DNA of 64,000 nt, from contig JADWOT020000009.1 in NCBI GenBank assembly GCA_036345935.2, forward strand, positions 5,041,381 through 5,105,380, written 5' to 3'. A model generated the notes under the pieces. It did not search any database and had not been told where the DNA came from. It was given only the letters and a program-made list of their open reading frames with translations. This document shows positions 1 through 12,700 of the stretch, piece after piece. Made by a program: the position numbers and the translations under genes. Each line of letters begins with the position of its first letter. The stretch's first letter is position 1. The DNA comes from Taenia hydatigena (lineage: Eukaryota > Platyhelminthes > Cestoda > Cyclophyllidea > Taeniidae).

Positions 1-1
1 A

Positions 2-1482
2 TCTTGCATCAACTCCCCCGTAGCTCTTCTCGGGTTTGCGGATGACGCATCCGCAAAAAAGGCAGTTTCGGCATGTTCTGGAGCAGCTTACAGTCAGAAT
101 GCCCTTGCCGTTGTGTCGATTACGGGTGGGGATATTGGGCTGATTCGTTCAAATAAAAATCCCCACCCGGGCCGATCTGACGCTCCTCTCACATGCTTGT
201 TTGTGACGTCCCTTCCAAAGACTGTAACAGAGAAGGAGATTTTGAAGATTGTTGGTATTGAGCCAAAGCATCTGCGTATTATCACCTCAGGACGTAAAAA
301 CCATGTATTTAATGCATGTTACGTTGATTGCAACTCGGAAGGTGATGCTAAAAAGGCTTTTCAAGCGCTTCAGAATCATCGATTCGGTGATACGCAGGTT
401 AAAGTATTTTTGAAACCCCAAAGCAACTTCAATCCTATCACGGAGACCTCATTGATCGTTGCTAATGTGCCCTTCAGTGCTGAGGTTGATGACGTTAAGA
501 AGCAATTCCCATCCGCCAAAAAAGTTGAGCTAACGCGGAGGGGATGCTTTATGCTCAGCTTCGATAGCGCCGAGGAAAGGGCCAAAGTTCTTCAAGAGTC
601 AGAAGGGAAGGTCATGGGAGGGCGGGTTTTGCGCTTTATAACCTCTGATAAGTCTAACGCCGATTATGCTGTTTTTGTCTCAAACGTCGCTTTTGCTGTT
701 ACTGCCGATGAACTAAGGGCGGCTTTTCCTGGGTGCAAAAGCGTTTTTATGAAGAAGAGGAGTGATGGTCGGTTCAATGGGTAAGGTGTGATTTAATCGT
801 TTTATTCGCGACGTCTGAATGTGTGCTGAACGGCAATTTATCTGTTTCAGTAATGCAGTCATATACTTTGCTACCAGAGAGGCAGCAGAGGCTGCGGTGA
901 AGGAGGGCGCTAAGAAAGAACTCAGGGGAAGGGTTCTCAAAACGAGGATGCAAGATGGGTCTGCTGGCCCTTCAACTGACAAACAGAGTAGCGTCATTTC
1001 CAAAAGCTTTGTTTTGACTGGGTTTGGTTCCTTCATCGTTGTTTTGTTTTGTAGAGGAAACCGAGAAACCGAAGCCTCGGATAGAAAATAAAGCAAAGAC
1101 AGAGCTTCCCGCCCAAGTAGGAAGCGAGTCTGATGATGATGATGATGTGGATGAAGAAGAAGAGGAGGAGGAGGAGGAGGAATCAGACGATGAGGAAATT
1201 GATGAGGGTGACAGTGAGGACGACAGTGCCGATGACGAAGAGGTTGATGTGGTTGACGAAGGTGATGTTTCTGGCAGTGATGTTGAGGAAGGCGGTTCAA
1301 AGTCCAAGCGGTCAAAGCAGGACAAAGTTTCTGCTGCTAAAGGTCACGGTCGTGGTGGGAAATGTGAGGTTCGCGGAGGGCGTGGCGGTGGCTTCGTTCA
1401 TCGTGGAAATCGTGGCAGCGGACGTTTTCAGAATCGTGGTAATCGTGGTGGAAGAGGACGCGGAGTATCTTTTAAAAAATGA
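2..1482 (+). CDS. Nucleolin-like RNA-binding protein (4 RRMs, acidic run, RGG tail), 5' partial
   Basis: Exons 2-780, 851-987 and 1055-1482 join in phase (introns 70 and 67 nt), giving 447 residues plus stop. The frame is open to the left edge, so the start lies outside the window. In order I see the end of one RRM (residues 1-38), a second RRM (about 66-137, starting LFVTSLP), a third (about 150-216, LIVANVPF) and a fourth (about 223-295, AVFVSNVAF). The fourth is cut by intron 1, and splicing restores GRFNGNAVIYFA. An Asp/Glu-rich run (about 329-384) and a tail rich in RGG/RGN (about 400-445) follow. RRMs plus acidic run plus RGG is the nucleolin toolkit for pre-rRNA binding, but in nucleolin the acidic part comes first. 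The visible part does not exclude a second acidic region upstream. The 5' site of intron 2 (GTAGCG) is weak. The next gene starts 192 nt after the stop. RNA binding is well supported; nucleolin orthology is an inference. Confidence 0.8.
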
Positions 1483-1515
1483 ATTATTGCGGCGTATTCC
1501 ATGTAAATTAAACAT

Positions 1516-1521
1516 AATAAA
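1516..1521 (+). terminator. AATAAA polyadenylation signal of the nucleolin-like gene
   Basis: A canonical AATAAA hexamer lies 34 nt after the TGA of the nucleolin-like gene. It is about 150 nt before the 3' splice site that opens the next gene, which fits cleavage between two closely packed genes. Confidence 0.5.
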
Positions 1522-1673
1522 GCAGCTTACGCTGTCTTTAACTGCATTCATCTTTTTCAGTTTCTGGGTTCAGCTTTCTCGGTCTCTTGGGTCCATTTCT
1601 GCATGTGTTTGTCTTAAAGCCTTGAAAAGGTTGGAGCGGTTGTGGGTAATCGTAGTCAGCGTTGATATTTCAG

Positions 1674-3309
1674 TTGAGGAACTCGTGTCTTGAACCGCCG
1701 ACCGTGGATGAATACCATAGCAAGCTGCGATCGCGTAGTTTGTGTGTGTGCGGCTACCCGGGAGGGATGAGCGAGGCTGACCTCTATCCCTTCCCCGCCG
1801 CTGTCAGCATCTCGTGTCAACAAGGGGGGTCAGTATTCCTCACATAACCTTGGCCTTCCTGTTCCAATCTTTGTGGTTTTATCGCCCGGGAGGACTAACT
1901 ATCACTTTGTCTTTTCTTTGCTTTTGTGCGCTGCTTGAGCAGGTTTGTCTTGTCACGCGCAGTGCCATGACGAGTGGGGTGATAACTCGTGGACCGAACT
2001 CCCCTGCGGACAGACATTATGTTCCTTGAGAGTGCGCAAGCTATTGATTGGGCGATCATGGTGTGCTTGTGTCGGGCCACTTCACGCACATGCATCGCTT
2101 GCCTCTTCAATCTCTTTGCCGCTCGCACCTTGTCTCTTCAGTTCTTCATCTTGTTTGATACAATTTCGATCGGATGTCGATAGTCAGGCTGCTTTCATCG
2201 AATGTCAAAGTGGCAAGCTCGTAAGAGGTCGAAATGTGCAGGCCCAGATCGTCCCCTCTACTGGTTCAGGTAAGCTGAAATATTGATAGATGCCCTAGTC
2301 AATTCCGAGTCAGCTGTTTGTTTTTGTCTATCATAAAATTCCGGTTTTCTAGATCATAAATTTGGTGGCGGTAGTGGTACTGTATATCCTCTACTGGATC
2401 ACTCCCGCCTTGGGCGCGGCGACAACGTCTGCGGTACAAGCTCTCCTAGAGATTATGGCAGTAATTACCTTTGCTAAAGCCCCGATTGCACGCTGACTCT
2501 GCGCAATTTGGCCTGGTCCGTAACGGAAGATGATCTGATCCGGGAATTCCCGCGTGCAGTCAATGCTTCCATAAAGTTGGATGAAAGAAAGCAATCTCGA
2601 GGGTGAGTTGAATGTCGGCACGTCTAATAGTGCTCGATTTACTTAGAATTGACTGATGTTTTCTAGGTGGGCAACAGTGACATTTGTCAATCCAGATGAT
2701 TGCCGACGTGCTGAAGCAGAGTGTTTGGCCAAATCGATAAATGGGAGGCCCGTCCGTGCAGAAATGGGACATTTATTCGAAGGGTCTTGTGGAGACAGCT
2801 GTAGAGGAGGGCGTGACGGTCGACGGCCATTCTATGGTGAGTTCCAATGGCTGGTCTTCTGACCTTTTTCCTGGTTCATTCCCATTGTCAGTTATGACTA
2901 GTGGTGCAAACGCCAGGCATATTGAGGCGGCTCCCTCTTTCATGATGAAATTGGGGCTCAACACTCTGACACATGTGGACATTCTTAACAAGCTACTACT
3001 TTAGATCGCTACAATGGTGCTGGTAGCAGTGGAGGTAGAAGAGGAGGCGACAGTTACGGTGGTGAGAGTATACGCTCCTGTCGTTGATACGATAATGTAG
3101 ATGGCAATGAGCGAAGATCTTGTGGCGTCGGCAATATTTTTGGGAGCTTTGTAGGCCAGCGCCGCGGAAGTGGCGGGGGATTTGATCGAAATCGACGAGA
3201 TCGTAGTCCACGTTACCGACGTACTGGTGGTGGGGCTAGAATTACCTCTGCTGTTATCCGTCGACATCCCGGAGATTCATCTGACTCCGACTTTGACAAT
3301 CGTGGTTAA
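1674..3309 (+). CDS. Second RRM/RGG RNA-binding protein, with an in-frame stop codon
   Basis: Exons 1674-1828, 2142-2269, 2353-2602, 2667-2836, 3005-3061 and 3155-3309 join in phase at GT-AG sites (305 codons). Exon 1 carries the start of an RRM (LCVCGYPGGMSEADL). Splicing to exon 2 gives its RNP1 (GGSSCLIQF), and a Gly/Arg linker follows. Exons 3-4 encode another RRM (CTLTLRNLAW, then GWATVTFVNPDDC), followed by Gly/Arg repeats and a basic tail ending DFDNRG. Codon 136 (TAA, 2475-2477) interrupts the frame just before the last RRM, and I found no in-phase splice that removes it. It may be a truncating allele, a base error (CAA to TAA) or the start of decay; the intact frame downstream argues against old decay. 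No in-frame ATG precedes the first RRM. The first exon begins at a 3' splice site in phase 0, so a spliced leader ending in AUG could supply the start. It may be a paralogue of the gene upstream. Confidence 0.6.
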
Positions 3310-6300
3310 GTGCAGATATCACGTCTGTTTTTCGATTCCTGCCTTTATTCATACTTGTATCTGTAATTTGATTCATCAAATGTGATTCAATATTTCCCCT
3401 CCTTTCCCCCAGTATCTGTGTTCCTTTTGTTTTGTTTTATTAATGGTGTGAGTGAATAATGCTTTGCGTTTTAGTAGCAATGCTTTGAGTGGGAAACTGA
3501 ATTGGTGCTTTATGGTTGTTAAGTCCTATTGCGCTGGGCTTTGTGTTATGAGGGCGTTTTTTAGGTGTCCCGATTCCTTTAGTTTAGGCTGCAGTACGGT
3601 GGTTGGACAATGGTGCCCTCTCTGTCATTAGATTTGTCCCTAGCTCTAGTATGCCCTTGTTTTAAATGGAGGACGGGGTCAGTCTGATCTGATGTAGCAA
3701 GTTAAACAGAACCATTGTCTATGGATGCTGAAATCCCTGGGAATGTAGCTTTACCAAAGGTCTGGTATCTTACTTCCTCGTCATGCAGGTTCTGATAATC
3801 TGTCAGACCATTTCTGCGAATCCGCGCCTTCATGTAACCTTGTCCCCGGGGGGGTGGGGTGGGGACGGCATTACTTTGAGGCGTGAATGTGTGTTGTTCC
3901 ATGGGTAGCGGCGATTAACGGTGCAGAATGCCACCGAGTCAGCAAATCATCTTGCAGCATCACCGCCCAATGCATGTAATGGCGTCAATTCAATCGGCCT
4001 GCACACATGTCTTGAGCTATGTGCTCCGTGTCATCCGCCTTTGAAGTATGCACTGCGCCTCGTTCCGGTTGCTGGGTCTTACGTTACGGATGCTTTTGAC
4101 TCGATTGTACGGAATGGGTCCCCCTTGGGACGATTCAATCAGGCTGGTTTCTCCACCTGGATGCTACATTATTCGTAATCTGTGCCGAACTGTTAACGTT
4201 TTTGCCCTTTGGAAACCGTAGGGGTTAGTCATTGCCTTAATACAAGTTTAGACGACTTATCCCCGAAACGCAGTTATCAGCGATACCAAATAGAGCCTTG
4301 AGTGAGGGGTTCACGACGATGCCTCCATTACCATGAGTGTGGCGCGATCAATAATGACGCTGTAATTCATATCGTTCTTACCATTAGCCTCGTGCTGCTA
4401 TTTTCAGACTCGTAGGGGTAAGGACATCTATCAAAACCTGCTCTGGGTGATTCATACCCAAGACCATTTTGTAACCACATTGATTCTCAAAATGATAGCC
4501 CTTGTTAGACTATGGCTTTATGGGCTATATGAGATGCTTAGTTTTGATCCGAGCGTTTCTTTTTTCCTCCACTACCGATGTGGCAGTCAAGCGATCACCT
4601 CTTGCACCGTACCGCTTTAATGCCTAGCATCTTTCAGTTCTGTGCTAATGGATGATATAGCACTCAACTTCCTGTGCCTATCATCTGCAACCTGCATGCC
4701 TTAGTCGGAGAACTGACCTAGCGACTGCCATGTCATCAATTACCGGTGAATTTCTACTCATCACAAGTAGATTTGTATGTGGTGACTTTTTGGTCCGCAT
4801 TAATGCAAAACTCGATTCTTTCTAAACTGCCAGTCTAATGATTAATCAGATTCCACTTTGAATGGGGATGGAAGTAACTGATCACAGTGGCAACGATGCG
4901 GAATTATACTTTCTCCTTTGTGGTTGTGGAAAAATTTAGAACTGACTGTTCAACAGGCATCATTTCCATCTCTTGGTTGCGCGAGACATGCTCTGTCAGG
5001 AAGTCCATCTGTAAGACTGCTTCCCAAGCCTTGGGTTAGTCTCTGGTGTGTTTAGCACTCAACGCTGCTGCTGAAACAATAAAATCGTCAGCCTAATATT
5101 GGTCCAAATACCATGTAAATATTTATATCGGCTACCTTCATAATTCTCATCCGTCTGGAATGAAATTGTAATTTTCACACTTGATTTACACAACCGCGTT
5201 CTGGTGGACAGATGCGGGCTAAGTGAGAATCAGCACTACCACAAAATTTCTCTCCATCTTGGAGGTGTTCGCTTGAATGTTTGTTCGATCACTAGTGAGC
5301 TATGACGGATACTGGCGACTGATTCTCGTCCCAATAGCAACAAGCTTTTGAAGCAGACTAAGAATGGACTCATCAGGTAATCGCACAGTTTTGAAACTAT
5401 CGTCGGAACAAAGACTTTTACTCATTCGATGACTCTCAGGTTGGAGCTGATCGCACCAAGATAAAAATGGTGGGATTGTCAAAAGCCACAGTAAGTAATA
5501 TGTTGTTTTTGGATTCTGGCTTATCCCCATGGCTTTCTGTCTATGCAATTTCTGCTACTAATCCCCAAACCCCTTGTTGAAATTACAATTTTATCCAGAA
5601 CCGCGCCCATTAAGAGTATTGGGGTGTTACAATGCATTCTGTACTCTGAGGTGATTACGCAGCTGTGCAGATCACCTTGGGGTGTCTAGGTGGCCAATAT
5701 TGCTATCACAGAAGGCACTTAACCGCTCCTAAGAGTGGAGTTCCTCCTGGCGAGGTAAGCGGGTGTTTAGTAGCTCCCGCCCCAATAAATAACTGGAGTA
5801 GGCCTTATTTCCTACCCATTAGCCAGCGTTAATCCCACTGCTTAAACGCACTTCAACAAGGCTGCTTTGCTTAGACCCCAAGGGAACTCAACGAGTAGGT
5901 GGTGTCTGCGCCTCCCACACGATTAAAATGAACACCCAAATAAAACTACTGTAAGTAGTTGCATGATGCTTTATAATTTCAAAACTCTAACTATTGCCCA
6001 ACTAGTGAATTTACAATGGTTAGCAATGTACTTACAATAGAGCATCTGATTAAGACAGCTTTAAAATCAAAATACTATCCTCTAGTGTAAGTCGATTAAC
6101 TTTTGCCATTTATTTTTACAATCCAACTAACAAACCATTCATTTGTAAGAAAATGCACACATATTTTCCGCACAATTTGTACCATTTTCTCATTAAAGCT
6201 GTGACTTCAGTAAACTAGGTCATGAGAACCTGTATTCACGACGGCTGTTGAAACATTTATTTTGGTAACAGGCAACAAAAAAGAATTTTTGGAGCAAACA

Positions 6301-7807
6301 CCAAACGTAGGTACTATTTATCGATGGATTGCAGTGCTACATGTTTGCTTTGCCACACCTTACATGGTCAGAATCCGATGAGAATGAAGAACCTTTCAAT
6401 TGCGTCACTCCTGTCTCCCCATCAAATAAGTGCCTATTCTTAAAATACTTTGCCTTGTGTACCAAAGGGTCCTGAAACCGAAGGTATAAAGAAACAGCAG
6501 AATCCCCTAACTTTAACGACTTACGTTGCTAGTTTGGGCTTGCACTAATGAAAATAGGTGCAGTAAACTTGAGAATGCAACTGTATTTAACCGCTTCGAG
6601 TGATGCTAGTAGCCTCTCAGGACTTTAGTAGTAGGTTAGTAATGTATTCCTCTATGCTACTACAGCTTACCAGGATTTCACGAAAGGGTCGAGGTGCTAC
6701 AGATGGAAATGCCTATGCCCGCCCCTTTTTCCATGCTTTATTAACTTTTACCTGATTGAAAAAACGCACAAGCACGTGAGGAGGTCTGGGAACCTCGCGT
6801 CCCAACTAACTTCCGCGTTCAAAAGGAACTATATTCTGCAACTGGCGTTGTCCACCTCTGACCTCTACAGCCTAATTGGCGCTATTGCTCCGCAGTCAAG
6901 AGAGCTACCGACACGCTGCAAAATGAATCTTAGCAACCCTTTTGAAAACCCAAAAAGCAATTTTGTTTGATCTACAAGCACAACACCAACCGAAATATCT
7001 AAGGAAAAAAGCAAGTGCTCCATCCACTAACAAACACCCCAACTTCACGGTGTGTGTATTCGATTACTCAAAACGTGTTCAAACCAAGTATGAATTATAA
7101 TAATGCAGAAGGGTGGGTCACGGACGTTAATTTGAGCAGCATAGCGTCATATAGTCCGCATCTGATCCTCGATTCTAGCACACATCACCTTTGTCAATAA
7201 GTATTATTCGTAATGACTGGTCAATGGCTTAGCGACCTATTGCAATACCAAAAGCCTGCAAACCCAGACCACTGACGTAATTGTGTAGCGCCAGCCCCAA
7301 CAATCCATCGTTTGGCTTGATCGATTCGTTTCACCCAATCCTGCCGACCCAAACAACGGGTTTAAATCCATACACTGGAAGTGAATAGAAAGAGAAGAAA
7401 AGTGGGTGTTATGTTTATCTTTAATAACATCCCGGCATATTCGAGTGATTTTTTGCAAAAAAAATACCGAATAACAGTAGCTTATGTGCATGCCATACCT
7501 CAAAATAAACTGAACTGCTAGGACTTATCAGGCTGTTAAATTGAACCTATACTTAATTGAAGATGGTTGCGCTAGCCTTGCTCCATCAGCGCCACCTAAA
7601 TATAACTAACGCAGTCAAAATAAGGGAGCATCGGTCTCAAACACAAAAATGACCACAAATTACTATCTGAAATCTACTACATGATATTTAACCACAATTC
7701 TCCGTTACGTAGTTCGGTTTCAAAATCAGAAAATTAGGACATAACCGTGATAAATCCATTGAAACGAACGATCAGTATCAGATACCTACTCGGTGCCCTA
7801 CAGAACA
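3310..7807. other. Intergenic tract, no gene seen
   Basis: Between the second RRM gene and the first composite repeat I see only short open frames with no recognisable domain, no RNA gene and no clear repeat. Some of it may be 3' UTR of the upstream gene, whose poly(A) site I could not place. Confidence 0.5.
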
Positions 7808-8640
7808 GTGCATCGAGACTCCCCAAAGACATACGAAGACATTACACTCGGGTTGGATACATACTTTCCGTAAACAGAAGACATTGAGACTACTGGCACA
7901 CTCCAGAGACCAGCTCACCCGACCAAGGCAACACAACCAACCAGGCGACCATCTCCGAAACCGGAAATCAAACACACCTCTTGCAACTGAAATGCACCAA
8001 CTTAACCTGACACCGTGAAACAGTCTGATCAACGATGATAAGATGCACCCACCTAGTACGCTTGACTGGTCAAATGTTAGTCACCATTCGGGTAGCTGTC
8101 GAGTAAGGTATATTGTTGTTTTATCTACGACAACAATCTCGTCTTCGACGCACCTACCTTCAATCTCGAAACGAGAAGTGAACATAGAAAGCGCTCCAGT
8201 AATTTTAATCGTACGAGAAAAGTTTGGAGATCGGTAAAATTTACGCAGAACTAGAGCTCATCTCTGCCTTGGTGATCAGTGACGCTCATTCAGGCCAGGA
8301 GTTGGTATAAACTGACCGCATCCCACCTAACTAGCATATCCCAACAGTCTTTCATTGATTATGTGCATAGGCTTAGACACTCTCAATGCGCAAAGCTGCT
8401 AGGATGCAGGATTCAAGGCATTCCAGTACGAGATTTCTTCCATAAAACAAATGAAACCGCAAAATAATATTCGGCGGTCGACACATGAACTGAGAGGGCC
8501 TGTGACACGCGTTCACATCGCCGGACCCGGTTCCATTCGCTGATTTTGTAGCTGCATCAGCGCCGCCTCAACCTTGAGAACAATTCACATCGTCCCATAA
8601 GCCTTTTCCATCCCCCTACAAGCCTTTATTTCGGTAGTAC
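7808..8640 (+). repeat. Dispersed repeat, copy 1 of a near-identical inverted pair
   Basis: This segment matches the reverse complement of 25026-25842 almost base for base over its central part. In the compared stretch 8043-8290 I saw one substitution, and there is a 12-bp indel near 7852. Three small open frames (62-84 codons) recur in both copies but look like no known protein. The left 170 bp is a diverged copy of the short module described at 8648 and 26820. With the module at 8648-8826 in the same orientation, it forms two direct flanking modules around about 660 bp, as in a miniature terminal-repeat element. The element class is unknown. The near identity implies recent duplication or transposition. 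Confidence 0.8.
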
Positions 8641-8647
8641 CTGTAGC

Positions 8648-8826
8648 GTTTCGAGGCTCCCTCGAAGGCAAAAGAAAGCAGAAGACTAGGGCATAATATA
8701 CATATATTCAACGAACAAAGGAAAATAAGATGACGGCATGATCCGAAAGCCAGCCTACGCAGACAGAGCAATAGGGATACAACTATGGCTCTGAGCGAAA
8801 CCGGTAGTTCAAACAAACAAAGTACT
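8648..8826 (+). repeat. SINE-like short module, copy next to repeat copy 1
   Basis: This is about 180 bp resembling 26820-27000. The two share a start like CGAGGCTNCCTCGAAGGC, a middle with an AT-rich ATATATTCAACG stretch, and an end GAAACCGGTAGTTC followed by AACAAACAAAGTACT. By eye the similarity is roughly three quarters. It has no coding potential. Confidence 0.7.
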
Positions 8827-8850
8827 GCATCACTTGTAATCATCTTCAGG

Positions 8851-9785
8851 AAAGTTTTGAGTCGTTACAAGCGCATCTGAAACATTTTTAATGTTCATTA
8901 GTTGAGAAACCGGTCATGTTTTGGATTTTGCTGTTTAAAGTGAGGTAAGCCTCGCAAAATGATTTAAAATATTCACAAATTTTTCAAGAAATAATTTAGC
9001 GGATTGTACTATTGCAGTTGCTAATTGTTATACCGCTTTTTGTAAATATTTGCTAAGTAAATGTCAGTAGTGAATCGTTTAAAAAGGCGCATTAGCGGGT
9101 GGGCATTTATGATATTAGCATCGCGAAGTTATTCTACATCGATTAGTGATCGTTTAATAAGTGCGTGTAAAGCTGATAAATTTAAGAAATTTTTTATACA
9201 TTTTGTTTTAGTTTATAGATAACCACCGCCTTCATCGAAGGCATCACTGGAGCACCAGACGGGGCTCTATCGACGGTGAGGGGGACTAGCATTTGCTCGA
9301 TTTCATGATTTTTCCACCCATTTCCTGCTATAATTTGGCAAACTTAGTGATCATTGTAATTTTGGGACTAAACGTTGTTACTCATGGCTGTCAGAATTCC
9401 GAACTCGGTTCAGTTGTTGAATGCGTTAGGTTGTTTCAAGAATGTTGAGCCTGCTTCATTGATGTTTTGGCGCAGTAATTCCCTGTCTCTAGTTCTTTTA
9501 TCGCAATCTTGAGTCTGAGATCGCTTCATTGGTTTGCAGAACTAGTTGAATGCAAGTTAGCTTTTAAACATCAAGCGCTTGTCTTCACTGTCGGATTAAA
9601 TGTGCCTCCGTAATCTGCTCACCCTTAACCTATTTTTAATGCATTAAGGAATAAAGCCATGCCTTTTATCTTATGCGTCTCTGAACATAAAGGTATCTCT
9701 GTTTCCCGACTCCCTTATTATACACACTAAGGATTTTAATTTCCACTTAAGAAATATAGCGTTTTTCCTCCTCATAGCGGGCGCT
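8851..9785. other. Upstream region of the Jun gene, nothing specific seen
   Basis: AT-rich sequence between the repeat module and the Jun start codon. It should contain the Jun promoter and 5' UTR, but I could not identify a TATA box, CRE/AP-1 site or upstream exon with confidence. Confidence 0.35.
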
Positions 9786-12700
9786 ATGTCGGAGGACAAT
9801 TCTTGGCGAACATCCCTACCTTCCTCATCCGCGACCACCTCGACAGAACCAGCGGTAGTTAGACCAGATACATTAAATATCGGTGCTACTACCATATCTA
9901 TGGATCTCCTAACTCCCCAGTTGCTTCAGTTCTTGCAAAATTGTCAACCTACCGCAGCATCTACAACATCTACCCCTGACGCCAAGGTTCTTGAGTAAGG
10001 CTTTTCACTTTAGTTGGAATTTTAAATCCCATTGCCTTTGTTGGTTTGATTCGTATCGTGGTCAATATTAGGTCGCGGAATCCGATGTGCTGTGACTATC
10101 TCAACTCCAAATTGCGTTCAGTTTTTCTGCACCGTGTTTTCTGTGTCTCATTAAACATTGTACGACAAATTTAGTAAAACTTTAGTCTCATTTAACTCAT
10201 TACCTTGTATTCAATTTTTCGGAACATTTTCTTGCTTGTTTTTCTCTGTTTTGCATTCCATAGAGGATTTCTTATTTTCATTCTGTGATGGATATTTGAT
10301 TTTTATGTCGTGTTGGATGACTCAGCTATGTTTACGTACAAATATGTCTGCTCCTGTACCCGCGCAATCAGATAGGCCTTACATGTACTTTGCTAATTGC
10401 TTGCACATATTTGCCATTGTTTTTGTGGGCCAAATTAGGGTTTCTCTCGTGGACTCATCTCGACCCATCTTTGAGCGGAAAATTATTCAATGTGTTCAAT
10501 ACTTGGGGTTTACATTCTGCTCCTTACCTGAATGAAACCAGCCATTATAGTCGAACGGAATCAAAGTAATTTCTAACTTGACGGCGTTAGGATTTCTTGT
10601 CCAACGTTGATTCATCATATCCTGGTGAATTTCATTTTAAATAACCCCTTAACTGGAACTATCTTCGATCAAATCACAAATTTCGAAAGATCACAGCTTG
10701 TGCCTTTTAGCGTTACTCACCTCTTCCCATTAAGTGTTTTAAAGTTTTTTGACTTTGATTTGGTGTTAGTTTGTTAAGTGAAACTTAACTCATGGTAATC
10801 GGTGACGTGCGATTGGTGAAATTGCGCGAGCATGTGCGTGTGGACTGTTGTATGGCCCATGGATGTGCGTCAGTTATACTTGCAGGTCGTATCACAATTG
10901 CTGTCTTCACACTATGCTGCCTTGACTTATTATCAATCATCCATCTTCAAAATCTGAGAATAATTGCTTTTGTTCACCCAAAATCATAGGCCTTCTAAAG
11001 TGAAGAACTTGGCGCATTTTTGAAATGCTATTTACAGACTTGTCTCCTGATATCTAATGCTCTTGGTTTGTCTGAATTGGACCTGTCATTTAGTTTTGGA
11101 AAATTAGGAATCAAAGGCAGAGCAAGTCATTTCTCCTGCCATTGCCTTACTAGTCTTTTAGTCACAAGTGTTTTATTGTTGAATTCAAAGCAACTATCAT
11201 TCAAGCAAATTCAGAGAACTTACACTGCCAACCGCGCTATTCCTTCTCCATCTATTTTTTCATCAATATTTATTATTCCCATGCATTTAAAGATTACCGC
11301 CTCAGTTTTGTTTCCATGCCTGGTGTTGGCGCTCGGTGGGGTACCTATTAATTCATCCCCAGTGTTTCATTGGCGGGTAGGCAAGCTCTGCATCAATTAA
11401 TTCTACCCTAATTTGGTTTCTTTCTGCATCATTTCTCGAATTCTTGCCAAACAGAAATGCGAATTAAAGTTGGCATCTGGTAGTGACTGTCGTCTGCATT
11501 TAAATTCCTTTTTTTCAATAACGGGTGATTTTTGTGAAATCGACTAGTGCCATCTCGAAGTCTTATGGTACTGGGATCGTTAGTTGTATGCGCATTGTGA
11601 AGTTCAATTGGTGACCGCTGTACAGCGGGCACAGGCGTGTCTGTTCTTGTATAATCTCAAATAATCATGCTCTATTTGTGTGCTTGACTACGGATTCCAT
11701 TTTAAGTACTTCATCCACCTACTCATCGGTTCTGGATAGGGGGTATCGCCTTGGCATTGGCAGCATAGCGATGAGTAATCGCTGAAATCACTGTTCTGGT
11801 AGCGCTAAAATCATTCCGCATTCACAAACTCTGCTCGACTCGGACTCCTACGGCGCAAGTTTTTGCATCCACTCAGCTTGCCTCGATGGGGACAATCGAT
11901 GATCGGTACGGTGTCCGAATATCGATCTGTGCGCTGGGCCTTCTGTCAACCCCCTCTCACCATCCAGTCCTTGCGACAAGATTTTGGATTATAAAGTGCA
12001 GGAAAATGTTATGCAGCCTATCGAAGCTAGCACCGTATTACCCAACTTCAGCTCTACGTGGGTCTGAGGCACGATTTCTCGGTAAACTGTAATGAATTCA
12101 GTGGCTCAAGGTTACTTTGCACCCCCTCTCTTCCTCCATCGCAGCGTTACAACAACTGAGGGGAGACAAAATGCACTATTGCATCTACTTTCAAATTCTT
12201 TCCTTGTCTACCTGTTCCATGGACCTTCTGGTTCGTTGATCTCCACTCGTGTTTTGCATATAACAGCGCCCACCAGCTTAAACGCCCACAAATCGGAGAA
12301 GCTGCTTCGGGCGTTTTTCTTTGTGTGGCCAAAATTTCCCCCCTTAGCTCGAATGTTGCCAATCCAAAGGGACTAGATATTCCCATCCCCACTGATTATA
12401 AGTATTTCTTGCTACCGTCATTACCAATAACACTTATGCGCGCTCTCAAATCCCTCTATTACGTAATTTCGGTAACTTCATTTGCCATTCGAACGTGCTG
12501 GTTTATGCATTGACGTGACCCATTGGCCTGTGAGACTATCCATCACGCGGAAATGCTAACTTTTAATAGGCCATGTGCATTGTCTGGTTATAGTAATAAA
12601 CCTGTCTTATTTTCTTTTAGAACTTCCATGTCGCTTAAATAAATGATATTTCTCTATTTTCATAATTGGTTTAAAATCCTTCTCCTCTATGAACAGATCG

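Noticed and set aside
972..1325. Ser-rich and His/Pro-rich frames antisense to the acidic exon
   Set aside because: They are shadows of the GAT/GAA repeats that encode the Asp/Glu run of the real gene.
1466..1673. Intron starting GTATCTTTT that would fuse the nucleolin-like gene to the next gene, possibly U12-type
   Set aside because: The donor is one base off the U12 consensus and the phases agree, but there is no TTCCTTAAC-like branch site near 1673. The upstream gene also has a natural RGG terminus, stop and AATAAA.
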